Notes: generated by a model not told the origin, from the sequence alone. DNA of 64,000 nucleotides from Dioscorea cayenensis subsp. rotundata (GCF_009730915.1 NC_052491.1:248001-312000); one strand, 5' to 3'. Positions 34,419 through 47,678 are shown, counted from the first letter of the stretch. Made by a program: numbers and translations.

Positions 34419-35884
34419 TGATTGCTTCCCCGCAAGTGTACGAGATCGCCAAGTAATACCTCGTGTGAAGACACGAGGATCGTATTCCACGGGGCTAAAG
34501 ATCTCCTATTACTCCTTCTTGAGCTATTATCTAGCCTAAGATCTCAAGCGATGGATATTACTCTACTAAATGTAATTAAAGCTAAAACAATATTTGCCAA
34601 CAAATTAGAGAGAACAAGCAATTTGCAAGCAAGAGAATCAATGAAATGCAAAGGCCTATGGATGTGGATCCCCTTGAGGGGTTATCATGCAACATGGATG
34701 ATGATCTAAAGATGCAAGGGTAAAATGGACCATGAGATTCCAAGATTAGAACAACCCCAATTTCTCGGCGATTGAACACTAATCCCATATGAACATAGAT
34801 AGGAATTTCTCCCAAATCCATATCCCTACGATTGCATTAAGTACGAGGAAATCTCACTTAGGAGTAAACCTACTCTTCTTCGGATTAAACCTACATGGAG
34901 GGCTACCAAACACCCGATTTCTCGGCGTGATGATACAAGTATCCCCTTCTAATCCATTCATGATCTAGTACATGCGAGCAAGTCACATCTACATGCATCA
35001 CTCATAAAAGTGCTACGGATTTCTCCTTAGTGTAGCACTTAGCATGAAAAAAATGAATTAAATCTCAAAATTACCCAAACATGGAATTAACAAGTTATCA
35101 TCCAACATCCATGATAAAACCCCCAAGGATCACCAACACCCGGTGACCTTGGGGGTCTAGTGTGTCATCATCCGAAAACAAGCAATACAAACAAGCAAAA
35201 CATGAAACAAAAGGATAAATGACACTCCCTAGATGAAATGGTGGAGAAGGAGGTGAAGAATATGCCGAATGACACTTTCCCCGCCAATGGAGTGCCCAAT
35301 GACGCTTCCTCTAGCCACGGGTCTCCTTCCTTCAAATCGTGGTAGATCTCCCCTTGAATGAAGTTGCCTTCTTGCCTTGAGAGTCTTGGACCTTGGGCTT
35401 GGATGATCTTCTAGCTTCCTTTCCCTTCTTCTCTTCCCCAAGGTCACCACAAGCCTCTCAAGTGTCTCCCAAAATATGCCCAGCAAAAAGTCTAGCCAAA
35501 AAGTTCCTTTTCTGCCCTAAAAGTCAGTATATATACTCCCTGGGTCATACGGGTCATATGGGGGTCATATAGCACGCAAAAATCCTAGATTCGCGTTCCA
35601 TACGGCCCCATATAGTGGGTAGTATGGAAATCTGGGCAGACACTCAGAATCATTCCGCTGCTACAGTGCATACGGCACCCATACTGAGTAGTATGGGGGT
35701 AGTATGAAATTCCTATTTTCTTCTCTTTTCGCCCAAATGACATCTTCTTGTTCTCTATGGCTTCCTTATGCTCTACAAAGCAAATAGTAGACAATTAAAC
35801 ATAAAACAGGCATGAAACCTCACAAAATACATGCAAAGTGAATACGATATATACATGAAAACATCTACATTTAAACACTTATCA
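34419..35884 (-). mobile_element. Solo C2-type LTR (1466 bp, TSD CACGA)
   Basis: CACGA at 34414-34418 and 35885-35889. The minus strand runs TGATAAGTGTTTAAATG... to ...GGGGAAGCAATCA. B-related ends, but with its own palindromes of the CCATACGG/GGGTAGTATGG type (35540-35710). Confidence 0.88.
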
Positions 35885-36099
35885 CACGACTAAGAGCAAA
35901 AGCACCTCGGTCTTGTCAATGACTAAGTGCAAAAACACTTAAAGCTCAATAAAACAAAAACAACTAGAGTAAATAATAGGTAAAGCAATGAATACAACTC
36001 GAGACCAAAAAATAAAAAATAAACTCAGAAGGAAAGTCCTTTTTGAGTATACTAGTCCAAAATTAAATGCAAAAGTAGTAAAGACAATGAAAAATAAAG
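35885..36099 (-). other. D non-coding region after ORF1
   Basis: AT-rich, colinear with 42880-43030 and 59280-59470. No gene. Confidence 0.45.
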
Positions 36100-37411
36100 T
36101 CAAGTGTTGGTGTCATCAGCTGTCGGCTTGATTGCTGCCGCTGGATAATTGAATAGTACCAGTAGATCAGGTGATGGTGATCCCAGAGGGGCTGGGGGAG
36201 TCTGTGGTCGCAGAACAAACTATGAGGCAACGTCTCGCTCAAGAATCTGCTGTAGTGTGTCAAAACGTGCCATAAACTCTATGTATTGCGCGGCCTATGT
36301 AGCTCGGACCTCATCAATCTTTGTCCGCAACACCCCCACCGTACTCTCAAGTCTCTCAAATCAATCATAGGCTTGAGATGGTGAAAACATGCATACTAGG
36401 GTGGTTTCTCTGCCACAAGAGGTGCCTTAGTCTCCATCAGTGTCGGCCGAGGCTCGAGAGCAGGCTGCAAACCCTCGGGCAGATCATCCTCTTCCTCTGC
36501 TACCTCGGGGATAGGTGTAATTAAGGCATATACTCTGGACTGAACCCTGCGAACCATCCCCATGAACCTCAATGTCTCTATACCCAAGGGAACCAGTATA
36601 CTTGCCTTCTCGGTCCCCCTAATCGCAGTCAAAAGACCCATACCATAACCAATCTTGTGATGTAGGGGACCAAGAAGATCACTCCTAATCTATCATGCTA
36701 CCCCTGATGTTTTAAATACTCTGTGATGATATGTCCCAAATAGATCAGTGTGCTCTGAACCATTAAATAAAGATACAGGAGCTCCTGCTGGCTCAGGACG
36801 CTGGTATTGTCACCACGGCCTTTCACTGACCTGCTCATAATGGCATGTAAATATCGATATGCAGGTCGAGAAAAGCACGTGGCCTTGGACACCCCTGGCT
36901 CATACTGCCCCTGTCCGCATAGCACTCTATATGCCCTCTGCAGGGTCATGGCGCCAGGATAGTCAGTTGGCAACTGAGCGTACTCCTCAGTATCTATGAA
37001 TGCCACCTCATACAACCCCAGTCTGATCGAGAATTATGTCATGCTTATGCTGTAGTGATCCCAGTGCTCTAAATTGTATAGCGTCGTCCCTGTCAAATCT
37101 ATCATAAGAACGGTCGAAGTCGAATGAGGATAGCACCTCGAGTGTAAGTGTACGGATAGCAGGCTCTCTTATCGCCATTAACTGTCACCAACATCCAACC
37201 GATTCCAGATCCTCTGCCTCATATGTGAACTCTCCTCTCTGCTGTATATCTTACAGTACGCTCATGTCCAGGAATCAAGTATAACCTAACAAAAGTCTTT
37301 ACAATCGCTCAAAACGAGACTTATGCTCGGGAATAGCGAACTCAATGTGCTCTCTCTTAGGGGCTACTCTCTGGGATACTTGCCATCCTGATTCTTTGAC
37401 CGGGGTGCCAT
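36100..37411 (-). pseudogene. Athila ORF1-like gene of D
   Basis: Minus-strand ATG at 37411 (MAPRSKNQDGK), stop region at 36100-36102. Blocks in order: FAIPEHKSRFERL, REPAIRTLTLEVLSSFDFD, VAFIDTEEYAQLPTDYPGA, RAYRVLCGQGQYEPGVSKA, RPAYRYLHAIMSRSVKGRGD, QELLYLYLMVQSTLIYLGH, GLLTAIRGTEKASILVPLG, GMVRRVQSRVYALITP, then a proline-rich acidic linker and a coiled-coil-like end. Nearly full length, with several stops and frameshifts. Function unknown. Confidence 0.72.
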
Positions 37412-37844
37412 GTATGTAAAAATTTGAAAAGGACAATCAAAGAAGTTCTTAAAATAAGACAGCAGAAATCCACACAATCGTGTGGAATTTCCACACGCCT
37501 ATGTGGATCCACATGGCATGAAAATCACACAACTGTAATTCATTAAACCACAAATACACTTTTTTAATGGTTCAAAGTTCATTCTAAACATGCATAAATC
37601 TTAAAAACATAGAAACTAAGCAACATTTACCATTTTAATCAATTAAAATCAATTTATGGCGAAAAAGAGAAGAATTGATGGTTTACCAATAGTGAACTCG
37701 AAAACTTTTGAATTCGGTTTGAAAATCGAGTGAAACTCCTCAAGATTGATGGTGTGAGGTCAGGAGGGGTGTTAGGAGTGATCGTTGAGTGACTAGGAAT
37801 GTGAGAATGGAGAATAGCTAAAAGATTTTAAAGAAATGCCACAG
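37412..37844 (-). other. Leader of the D ORF1-like gene
   Basis: Non-coding. One palindrome CACACAATCGTGTGG near 37475. The splice-like CAG before the ATG found in D2 and F reads TAC here. Confidence 0.4.
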
Positions 37845-37903
37845 CTCTTGCGTTCCTGGACATTCACACAGGTGTGCAGAAATTGCCTATGCCTGTGCGC
37901 CTC
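37845..37903 (-). repeat. Start of the D palindrome array (split)
   Basis: First half-unit of the CACACAGGTGTGCAG type. The array continues at 39667-39859 and 49037-49310 after the insertions. Confidence 0.6.
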
Positions 37904-39666
37904 TGATAAGTGCTTGTGCGATATGGATGCGAAGCGTTCATTCCTTATGTTGAGCATTACTTTTCTCAGGTTTTTACACTAATATATCTGTTTTTATGTT
38001 ACTTTTATGCAGATAGGGTTGTGAGGCCAAGTATGAAGGAAAGAAGCCAATGTGGATTACAATGCACCAATTTTGGAGGAAATCTTGCTAAGGTTCAAAC
38101 GCGAAGATATAGGTCGATGTAAGATGCTAGAGTGTGTGCCAACCTCCTCGTATTCGAGCATTCCGACTTATGCACATGGAACAAGAGCTTCACCAACGTG
38201 CCTATCATTGAAGATGCAAGTTATCCATGACGTGAACGTGTGGCCGTTTGCGTTACTCCGATGAAAGTATGGATTCGGGAAGCTATTCAGGCTGGATACT
38301 GTAGTAGAGCAATATAGCAACACAGTAGAAAGTACTGTAGTAGCACTGTTCACAGCCGGCCGAGAAAACAGGAGTTCAGAGGATCCACACGGGCGTGTGG
38401 AAATTATCCACGCCCATGTGGAAATTCCCCAAGGGTGCATGAAGTATCCACGCCCGTGTAGTCGCCCGATTCTAGCCCTATTTAAAAGCCGAATCAGCCC
38501 CGATTTTAGTATTCTTTTCTCCATCGTTTCCCTAACTTGAGAGAGGGCTTCGACTAGGGTTTCGAGGGGTATTGGCCAAGGTTTTGGAGAGGTTCTACGG
38601 CTCTGACATCGTCATTCCTTAGGAAGAAGGTTGGTAGGGGAGCTTCCGTCAAGGCGTATCCTATACCGGATGAGGGAATCCTTGGACGACGAGTAGAGGA
38701 CTTTCCACAAGACCATCGACACGACTATTGAGGGGGTTTCTTTATGGATTCATTGCTTTTACATTCTATTTCTTTGATTGTACTTAGCTCCATGGAGAGC
38801 TAAACCCCTAGTGGGTACTCGGGTATTGTGAACCTTAGGATGTATTTGTTTCTTTGAACCTCTTTATTATGCTTTCAATAAATTGATGTTTATTGTGAGT
38901 TCCAACCTTAAATGCTTGATTATATGAACATTTCCCCTAGAGTGACACTAGGGTTGAGAGTTCTTGTTGGTAACCTTGTGAGTGAGTGACACACCACGAG
39001 CGTTAGACAAAGCTAGGTTGGAGAGGGTTGAGAGGGTAAGTCGAGAGGTACAGGAGCATCTCCTTTCCCTTCCAGCGTGATAGATTCTACCTCCGTTCCT
39101 CGAGTTCTTTGCGGCCATAATAGAGTGAATGGTCTAAGGGATGAACTTCCGCTGGGGCTTAGTTGCGCGTGCAATGGAGTGAAGCGTTGAGGTGATCTTA
39201 GTATGTAGGGCTCAATTGTGGTTAGGGACCTTCCACCTGGACCAAAGGGTTAGGTCTATAATTAGGAAGAGATTTATCACTTGGAATCCCTATAGAGTTA
39301 GGCATAGTTGACCTTAGATTTGGGACTATGTAATTAAGGATTTCCATGACTTACCATTGCATTGATTAGGAAGCATAATAGAGGTTTCTTGCACATGAAA
39401 TAATTATCCTAGGCGGAGCATTATCCGAGTACCCCATCTTTATCAATTGCCTTACCCCCTTTCTTTACTTTTGCTCTCTTACTTGTTGCTTTTACTGTTG
39501 AGAATTGAATCATTATCACACTCATCATCATTGATCTTTTACATAGCTAAGAATCGAATTAAGTATTTTTATTCCCTACTCCCTGTGGATTCGATACCCG
39601 CTCTCCCGAGATTATTACTTTGACAAACCCGTGCACTAGCGGGATATACGCAAGGTGACCTTGTCA
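37904..39666 (+). mobile_element. Solo A2 LTR in the D palindrome array (1763 bp, TSD GCCTC)
   Basis: GCCTC at 37899-37903 and 39667-39671; TGATAAGTGC...GTGACCTTGTCA. Palindrome CACACGGGCGTGTGG at 38385-38460, TGTAGTAG cluster at 38297-38350. Confidence 0.92.
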
Positions 39667-39859
39667 GCCTCCATAGGAGAGAGTCATAGGGGCACACACA
39701 TGCCCCAGTGCGCTCTCAGGAAACCTCTCTTCCATCTCTGAATGCAACTTTACGGGCATGCGAAAAATACCTACACCTGTGTGCCCGACCCACAGTGGTA
39801 GACGCACACCCCTGTGGACTCTCTGTCCAGTCGAGAATTATCACTAAGTGTTTCGCACG
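39667..39859 (-). repeat. Middle part of the D palindrome array
   Basis: Contains the CGGGCATGCG...ACACCTGTGTG and CACACCCCTGTGG units, ending GTTTCGCACG where D2 inserted. Confidence 0.65.
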
Positions 39860-41739
39860 TGACAGGTCCGTATATGCGTGTAAACCGCAAGTGCACGGGT
39901 GTCGAAGTAATAATCCCAAATGAGTGGGTATCGTATCCACAGAGAGTAGGGAATAAAGACACTTAAGTGGTTTCTTAACTAATGTGGAAGATTAATAGTG
40001 ATATGTGTGACAAGATTCAATTCTCAAAAGTGAAGACAACAAGAAAGAGAGCACAAGTAAAGGAAAAGGTAAGGCAATTGATAAAGATGGGGTACCCGTA
40101 TATTGTTCCACCTAGGACAATTGTTTCTAGTGCACAAAACCGCTATTATGCTTCCTAATTAATGCAATAGTTAGTCGTGGAAATCCTTAATTGCATAGTC
40201 CCAAATCTAAGGTCAACCATGCCTAACTCTATACATGTTCTGGAGGAGAAATCGAACAATCTCAACACCTCGCACTCGTATAGAATTGCAATAAGCTCTA
40301 GAGATTCCAAATGATAAACCCTATTCCTATGTGTAGATATAACCTTTTGGTACACTTGAAAGATCCCTAGCCACAATTAAGTCCTAGATGCTAAAATCAG
40401 TTCATCGTTTCACTCCGTTGCAATCGTAATTAAGCCTCAGCGGAAGGTCATCCCTTTGCCCATCTATTCTACTATGGACGCAAAGAACTCTTGGAATGTG
40501 GCGGTAGGATAGATCACACTCGGAGGGGAAAGGGGACGCTCCGCTACCTCTTGACTCATCCTCTCAACCCTCTCCAATCTAGCTTTGTCTAACTCTCATG
40601 GTGTGTCACTCACTCAAAAGAGTTACCAAGAAGAATTCTCAACCCTATTGTTACTCTAGGGGAGTATTCATACAATCAAGCATATAAGATTGGAACTCAC
40701 AATAAACATCAATTAATTGAAAGCATAATAAAGGGATTCAATGAAACGAATAAATCCTAGGGTTCACAAATACCCAAGTACCCACTAGGGGTTTAGCTCT
40801 CCATGGAGCTAGATACAATCAATGAAATCGAATGTAAAAACAAAGCATCTATAGAAAACCCCCTCATTAGTCATGGCAATGGCCTTGTGGAGAGTCCTCT
40901 ACTCATCGCAAGGGTCCCTTTGTCCGGCCTAGGATATACCTCGAAGGATCGGTGTCGGTGAAAGCTCTCCCACTAACCTTCTTCCAGATGGCGCACGATG
41001 TTGGAGCGATAGAACCTCTCAAAAGCCCTAGCCAATATCTCTCAAAACCCTAGCGACAGCCCTCTATCAAGTTGGGGAAAAGATAGAGAAAAGAATGCTG
41101 AAATCGGGGCTGAAATCAGCTTTTAAAAGGCTGGAATCGGGATTTTACACGCCCGTGTGAGCGCCCCTGTTGATTTTTCACACGGACGTGTGGAATTTCC
41201 ACATGCCCGTGTGGATTCTCTGTTTTCCTATTTTCTCGGCCGGCTTAAACAGTGATGATATAGTAATCTTGCAACAGTTTTGCTATAGTACCTAGTACAG
41301 TACCAGCCCAAAATGCTCCCGAATCCATGTTATCATCGAGGTAACGCAAACATACACACGTTTATGTTATGGATCGCTTTGCTTCTTCAATAATGGACAT
41401 GTTAGTAGAGATCTTGTTCAATATGCACAAGTCAGAATACTTGAATGTGACTGCCCTTGTGCCCCTCCAAATAGTTGTGTTAACTCGAATATGATGAGGT
41501 TGGCACACATTCCCGCATCCCGAACCCGAGCTATGTCTTTGCGTTTGAACCTTAGCAAGATTTCCTCCAAATTGGTGCATATTGACCCACATTGGCTTCT
41601 TTGTCTCATATTCAGCCTCACAACCCTACCTGCATGAAAGTAACATAAATACACCCATATTAGCGTTAAAACACGAGAAAAGTAATTCTCAACACAAGGA
41701 AAGAACGCTTCGCGTTTTTATCGCACAAGCACTTATCAA
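39860..41739 (-). repeat. 3' LTR of D2 (1880 bp)
   Basis: TGATAAGTGC (41739) to ...CGGACCTGTCA (39860). Palindrome at 41145-41215, CTACAG/CTATAG-like cluster at 41255-41305, TTTTAAAAGG box near 41122. Confidence 0.9.
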
Positions 41740-41765
41740 ACTCCCCCACACTTAAGCTTTTGCTT
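41740..41765 (-). other. Polypurine tract of D2
   Basis: The minus strand reads CTTAAGTGTGGGGGAGTT directly before the 3' LTR. Confidence 0.8.
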
Positions 41766-42034
41766 GTCCTCAAGCACAAATTAAAACATTAAAGCATAGA
41801 TGAAGGAAATATTGGAAGTGGTTGGCCTTAGGTTCACCAAAGCATACAAAGAGTACATTCTACAAGTACGGAAAATTTCAACACTAAATATGAAAAATCA
41901 ATGCTGTAGCTAAAAGGACAACAAATCAGAAATCGTGTAAGTGTGTGAATTCACTCAAGTCAACCCAAAGTATACTCCTCAAAGTTGTACATACAAGGGA
42001 CTTATTTATCTACAAAAGGTAACAAAAATTCAAA

Positions 42035-42245
42035 AAGGGTAGTAGCCTCACACATCCTCTAAGATAGCCCTTTCCAAAGCGACCGCTAAGGTGGCTTTCA
42101 CACTTTCGAGGTGGTAGCTCTTTTCTACCGGGGTGGTAGCTTTAACACATCCCATGAGATAGCTCTTTCTCTCATTAGGGTATAACTAGTATCCGACTTA
42201 TGAGAGTAGCTTCATACATCATAGGTGGTAGCTCTTTCCACCCAA
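42035..42245 (-). repeat. GGTAGC repeat cluster of D2
   Basis: At least six GTGGTAGCT/AGATAGC copies plus the decayed GCGACCGC site. Intact counterpart of the split cluster in D. Confidence 0.6.
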
Positions 42246-42595
42246 CAAGCACAACTAAAGAACAAAACTATTTTGTTCTTTCTTTTCATTTTTTTCATTT
42301 TTTTTGTTTTGTTTTTTGGTTTTTTCTTTCAGAATTAACACAAGAAATAACTAAAACTAGTCCCTTATACATCAAACATGAGTTTCCAAAAGAGTTCAAA
42401 GAGTGAGTCGTGCAACAAGTGTCAATCAGGCAAAAATTCCTAGAAATTCAAGCAAAAACTAGAGCATGAAAACATACAATGTTAAAAATTCTCCTAAAAT
42501 CAAGAATGCAATCAATGCAACTAAGGTGAACCGCCATTGGCTATGTGAGCATGTATATCAATCAAAACTAGTATAAAAGAGATGCATGCACTATG
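42246..42595 (-). other. D2 non-coding stretch
   Basis: T-rich near 42290-42330; otherwise featureless. It serves as empty site for two insertions in D. Confidence 0.4.
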
Positions 42596-42642
42596 GAACT
42601 CCCCCCTCCCACACTTAAGTTATACATTGTCCCCAATGTACA
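42596..42642 (-). other. Second PPT and 9-bp stem-loop of D2
   Basis: Minus: TATACATTG/CAATGTACA type stem (42621-42642), then CTTAAGTGTGGGAGGGGGG. The spacing to the terminal PPT is about 850 bases, as in Element 1. Confidence 0.6.
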
Positions 42643-43030
42643 CATGCATGCTCATTCATAATGTAAATCAATCGGATTAAGATGTGGGAGAAGCAATCAA
42701 AACAATACTCTCCTGACTCCTAGTGTTGCATTTGACGGAGCTAAGTCCTTGGGAGTATTGTTCCAACGGCTTGTGAAGCTCACATGGCCAAGTGCCGAAA
42801 CATATTTGCCGTGCCCATGACAAAGTCTCAATTCCTATGATGATAAGACCATCTGCATGCATACACGAGGGGGTTCAGTGAAGCTCAATAAAAACAAAAA
42901 TAACTCAAGTATATAAAAGATAAGATAATGAATACAACTTGAGATACAAAATAAACTCAGAAGGAAAGTCCTTTCTGAGAATACAAGTCCAAAATAAAAT
43001 GCGGAAGTAAAAGACGAGGAAAATAAAATC
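42643..43030 (-). other. D2 region between ORF1 and stem-loop
   Basis: No gene; colinear with 15598-15998. Confidence 0.4.
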
Positions 43031-44010
43031 TAGTGTCGATGTCGTCCTCTGGCTCTACTGCTGCTTCTGGTGATGAAGTACATGGTGGGTCATCTGGTGC
43101 CTGAATAAGGAATGGAGATGACGGAAAAACTGAGGGGACCTAAGGAGTCCTTGGCCGCAGGAAAAATGATGAGCCGACATCTCGCTCTAAGATCTACTGT
43201 AATGTGTTGAAACGTGCCGTGAACTCTGTATACTGTGCGGCCTGCACAGCCCTAATATCAGTAATCTCTACTCGGGTCTCTGCTACCTTTATCCGTAATA
43301 CTCCCACAGCACTCTCGAGCCTTTCAAAGAGATCCTAGGCTCGAGACGGTGAAAACATGCGCACTGGGGGTGGGTCCTCTATCCCTGAAGGTGCCTCAGT
43401 TTCCATAGGTGTAGACTGAGGGTCAGGGGCTGGCTGGGAAGCCTTGGCATCATCTTTCCCCCTCTTGGGTTATCTCTGGGACTAGTTGAACTAGAGCATA
43501 ATCCCCTGTCTGAACCCTAAGGGCCATGCTCATCAATCTCATAATTTCCAGGCTCAGGGGCACAGGTATACTCATTTTCTTGGCCCCGCGAATTGCGCCC
43601 AAGAGACCCATATGAAGATCTAATCTCGTAATGTATGGACCTGAGAAGATCGCTCCCAATTTGGGATACTAGCCTTGATATCGAATGTACTCAGCGACGA
43701 TGTGCCCTAGATGGATTGGTGTGCGCTGTATCACTGAATACAAGTACAAAAGCTCCTGCTGGCTCAAAACGCAAGTGCTATCACTACGGCCATTCACCGA
43801 CCTGCTCATGATGGCATGTAGATATCGGTATGCAGGTTGAGAAAGGCACGTGGCCTTGGATGCCCCCGGCTCATACTGGCCCTGACCACATAATATTCTG
43901 TAAGCTCTCTGTGGTGTCAGAGCTCCAGGATAATCTATCGGTAACTGAGAGTACTCAGTAGATGACTCTCACGGACAATTATAAGCTTGCTTCTTTGATA
44001 TGGGTACCAT
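43031..44010 (-). pseudogene. Athila ORF1-like gene of D2, N-terminal half deleted
   Basis: ATG at 44010 (MVPISKK...), then a jump near 43960 straight to the SQLPTDYPG block. After that: YRYLHAIMSRSVNGR, GAIFSGPYITRLDLHMG, LLGAIRGAKKMSIPVPLSLE and a linker. The usual terminal TGA has become AGA. About 150 codons (the RFERL, REPAI and SFEF blocks) are missing. An acceptor-like TTTTTACAG lies three bases before the ATG. Confidence 0.68.
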
Positions 44011-44454
44011 ACTCTGTAAAAATTGAAAGAGAATTGATCAAACTAGTTAATGAAACATAGTTGTAGAAAACCACAGGGTCGTGAGGAATTTCCGCATGCC
44101 CGTGTGGATCCACGGGCCGTGAACAAACGCACGGCCACGCTTCAAACTCCTCAAATGCACCATCATAATGCTTTTACTTCATTGTAAATATAAATAATCA
44201 TTCTAATTGAAGAAACGAAGCATTATTGACTAGTTTCATCGATGAAAATCATAAATTTGCGAAGGAAATCAAAAATTGAAGTTACCGTCGAGTTGAGATG
44301 AAAATGTTTTGAAAATGGCCGAAAAACCAAACGAAATCCCTCCAAATTAGCGATATGACGTCGGGAACAATGTAGAAGTGTTCTCAGACAACTGGAGCAT
44401 ATTAGGTTGAAGAAAATGATAATCCTTTTCAAAGGACTCGTGACTCTTGGAGTT
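44011..44454 (-). other. Leader of the D2 ORF1-like gene
   Basis: Non-coding, with one CACGGGCATGCGG palindrome near 44090-44125. Confidence 0.4.
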
Positions 44455-45060
44455 CTGTACATCCGTATGGGCATGCAGAAATTACACACGCCCGTGTACC
44501 TCCACAGGAAAGCTTCACAGGGCCAGGTGCACGCCCCTGTGTTCTCTAGGGAAAACACTCACTGCCTCTGAACGCAAATACACAGGCATGTGAGAAATAC
44601 CCACGCCCGTGCGCCCGACCCACAGGGGCAGCCGTACGCCCCTGTGGCTGCTCTGGACATCCGAGAAAAATTGCTATGTGTTACGTATGCCTGTGTAGAA
44701 ATTCCACATGGGCGTGGGCATTCACAAGACCAACTCACAGCGGCATGCGCACGCCCTTGTGACTTCTCGGGATGAAGAGAGCTCCTCAGCAGAGATTTGC
44801 ACGGGTGTGTGGAAATTACCCATGCCCGTGCGGTTTTCACAAGGTTACCCACAGGAGTGAGTCCACGCCCCTGTGTGCTTTTGGGAAAATCTGCCAATCT
44901 CTATAGGAATTCACACGCCCGTGTGGAAATTACCAACGCGCGTGCGAGCATAGCATGGTCGTTCACAGGGGTGAGTCCACGCCCCTGTGCCTTCTCTTGA
45001 TGAGCTCGCAATACAAACCACGGGCGTGTTTTAATTCAACATGCCGTGCGTTTTCTCTGG
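44455..45060 (-). repeat. Palindrome array of D2 (six units, ~110-bp period)
   Basis: Units at about 44462, 44580, 44690, 44800, 44912 and 45017. CACGGGCGTG/CACGCCCGTG pairs with an AAATT spacer alternate with ACAGGGG/CCCCTGT pairs. Same unit order as Element 1 and F. Confidence 0.8.
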
Positions 45061-45324
45061 ATAACTTAGAAAATTCTGTAGGCTCTGTAGAAAATTTTTG
45101 AACATGTTTACACAATCAGAGCCTGCCCCAATATGCAATTTATACCAATGAAAAACATAAGAAATAGCTCAAATGACCAAAACTTCGCCAAATTCACATG
45201 AAAACACACGATGAACTTGAAAACCCACGATAAAACCACAGCAGAAATATAAAACATCAAGACACCAACACTCAACAATTTATTTAAGCAACACTAAACT
45301 GCCAAATTAAGAAAATAGTAAACA
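45061..45324 (-). other. D2 spacer
   Basis: AT-rich, begins with the TCTGTAGGCTCTGTAGA palindrome at the array edge. No gene. Confidence 0.4.
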
Positions 45325-45375
45325 CTTGGGTCACCTCCGAGGAAGCGCTTGTTTAACGTCACTTAGCTTGACTTA
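45325..45375 (-). other. Conserved double hairpin of D2
   Basis: First stem decayed (CTTGGGTCACCTCCGAGG), second TAAGTCA/TGACGTT. Starts 13 bases after the gag-pro stop. Confidence 0.6.
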
Positions 45376-45387
45376 CCTTGTCTTACC

Positions 45388-47678
45388 TCACGGGGCCTCA
45401 TAGATGAAAGTTTCCCTCTTACCCATGGCTTGGAAACATGATGAGCAAAATCTCTTGAGGGTAGAGGAAACATGATTCAACAAGTTTGTTCGGTTCACGC
45501 ATGTCTCCAACAGCCTTGGAGCATTTCTGGTGGCGTCTCCTAGCCCTCTTCAATTTCTAGAGCACCTTCTTCAAGATCCTAGGGGTAGATGGTACTTCTT
45601 CCTTCGAACTAAACATCATGATCTCTTCATTGTCCTCCTCTTGGTCGAACAAGCCTTCGTATGGATCCGGATTGAACATTTTCTATATGTATTCATCAAC
45701 AATCTCATCAGTAGCGTCTAGAAAATACAAAGTATCATAAAATCAAGAGAATAACGCATGGCTTCAGCAAGGTGGTATGTTAGCTTGTCATCTCCAACTC
45801 TCAAAGTTAGCTCTCCGCCGTCCATGTCATTCAATGCCTTGGAAGTTCACAAAAATGGCCTCCAAAATATCAAGGGTACATTCGCATCCTCATCGACGTC
45901 TAGCACTACGAAGTCAACCCGAAAAATGCACTTGTCCACCTTGACAAGCACATCCTCGATGATGCCTCTCGGATGTCTCACCGTTCGATCAGGCAATTAC
46001 AAAGTCATCTGACTAGACCTAGGCTCACCCAAGCATAGCTTTGAAAGAAAGTGTATGGCATGATGTTGATGCTAGCCCCTGAGTCTGCCAATGCCATTTC
46101 TTCACCTAGATTACCTATATTACATAGAATGATGAAGCTTCTCGGGTCTTTCTTCTTGTTCAGCATGTTCTTTTGCAAGACCATCGAGAAAGACATATCT
46201 AAGGTCACTAAAGCACTCTCCTCCAACTTCCTCCTATTGGTCAACAAGTCTTTCAAGAATTTTGCATACTTAGGCATTTGGGCCAATGCCTCAACAAAAG
46301 GAATATTGATGTGGAGTTGCTTGAACAAACTGAGGAACTTCTTGTACTGTTCATCCCCTTGGTCATTCTTCAATCTAGAGGGATAAAGGATCCTTGTCTT
46401 CAAAGGTGGGGGTGCCACCTCATTCTCTTTGCTTGTTCCCTCTTCAACCTCTATAACCTCGGGTGCGTGTTTCTTTTGCTTCTCACTCAGAAGCCTACAG
46501 TCGACCTCACGACCACTTCTCAAAGTGATCTCCTTCACATGCTCTCTAGGGTTGGTCTCAGTATTGCTCGGCAAACTTCCATGTGGCCTTTCTGATAAGG
46601 ACTTCACAATCTGCCCCACTTGATTTTCAAGATTATGTAAGGAGGCGGTATCGTTGCGAAGTGCAGCCTCAACTGATTCAAACCTTGTATTTGATGATTG
46701 CACAAACCTAGTCAAGGCCTTCTCCAAATCGGTCATTCGGGTCTCCAAACCTCAAACTTTGTTTTCCATATTTGGGCCTTGTTGTTGGAAACCCGGTGGC
46801 CCCATGGCCTTTTGTAGACCTTTGTTGCTCCACGAGAAATTGGGATGACTCTCCCTACCTGGATTATAGGAATTGTTGTATAGATTTCCTTGATTCCTCA
46901 TGCCATTACCCACAAAATCGACATTTTCAACCGAAGATGCATCACCAAGAGATATCGGGCAATCGAAGGGAGCATGTCCTCTACCACACCCGGTGCAAGT
47001 AATCACGACCGCTACTCTGTTCAAAGTTAGAAGATCTAACTTCTTACTCAATGATTCCACTTGAGATGCCAACGAAGTCACTACATCTATCTTATATAGA
47101 CGGACCACCTTTTTCTTCTCCCTGGCATTCCATTGGTAGCTATTTCACCCTATTTCTTTAATTAATTGATAGGCCTCACCAGGGGTCTTGCTACCTAAGG
47201 TACCTCATGATGCCGCATCCAAAAGTTGCCTTGTACTCGGATTCAGACCGTTGTAAAAGGTCTAAACAATCATCCACTCCGGGAATCCTTGTTGCGGGCA
47301 CTTTCTCAGGAGCTCCTTGAACCTTTCCCACATCTCAAATAGACACTCCAATTCCAATTGTACAAAGGACGCGATCTCATTCTTAAGCTTTGCAGATTTT
47401 TCGGGAGGAAAATAACGGCCAAGAAAAGCTTCTACCATCTCTTCCCATGTGGTAATTGATGCTCTAGGCAATGAGTGTAGCCACTGCTTTTCTCTCCCTT
47501 TCAAGGAAAATGGGAAGGCTCTCAACTTGAGGGCATCATCTGTTACCCCATTTATCTTTAGAAATCACACACCTCGAAAAAGTTCTCTATATGACTGTTT
47601 GGATTCTCATCGTCCAAACCATTAAATTGTGCGGATTGCTGCAACATGTGAATGAATGCCGGCTTCAGCTCAAAGTTC
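45388..47678 (-). pseudogene. gag-pro of D2, 5' end deleted
   Basis: One minus-strand frame carries gag (47262-47525), knuckle region (46752-47108) and protease (46005-46748). Gag: RAFPFSLKGREKQWLHSLP, GRYFPPEKSAKLKNEI, MWERFKELLRKCPQQGFPEW. Intact zinc knuckle CTGCGRGHAPFDC. A coiled-coil-like stretch (METRMTDLEKALTRFVQ) precedes NQVGQIVKSLSERPHGSLPS. The protease active site DSGASINIMPY is intact. A frameshift near 46005 breaks the flap region; VDKCIF, LKGR and later blocks lie in another frame to the EPP-like end at 45388-45390. At about 47678 the FELK block is joined to LTR sequence. Confidence 0.85.
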
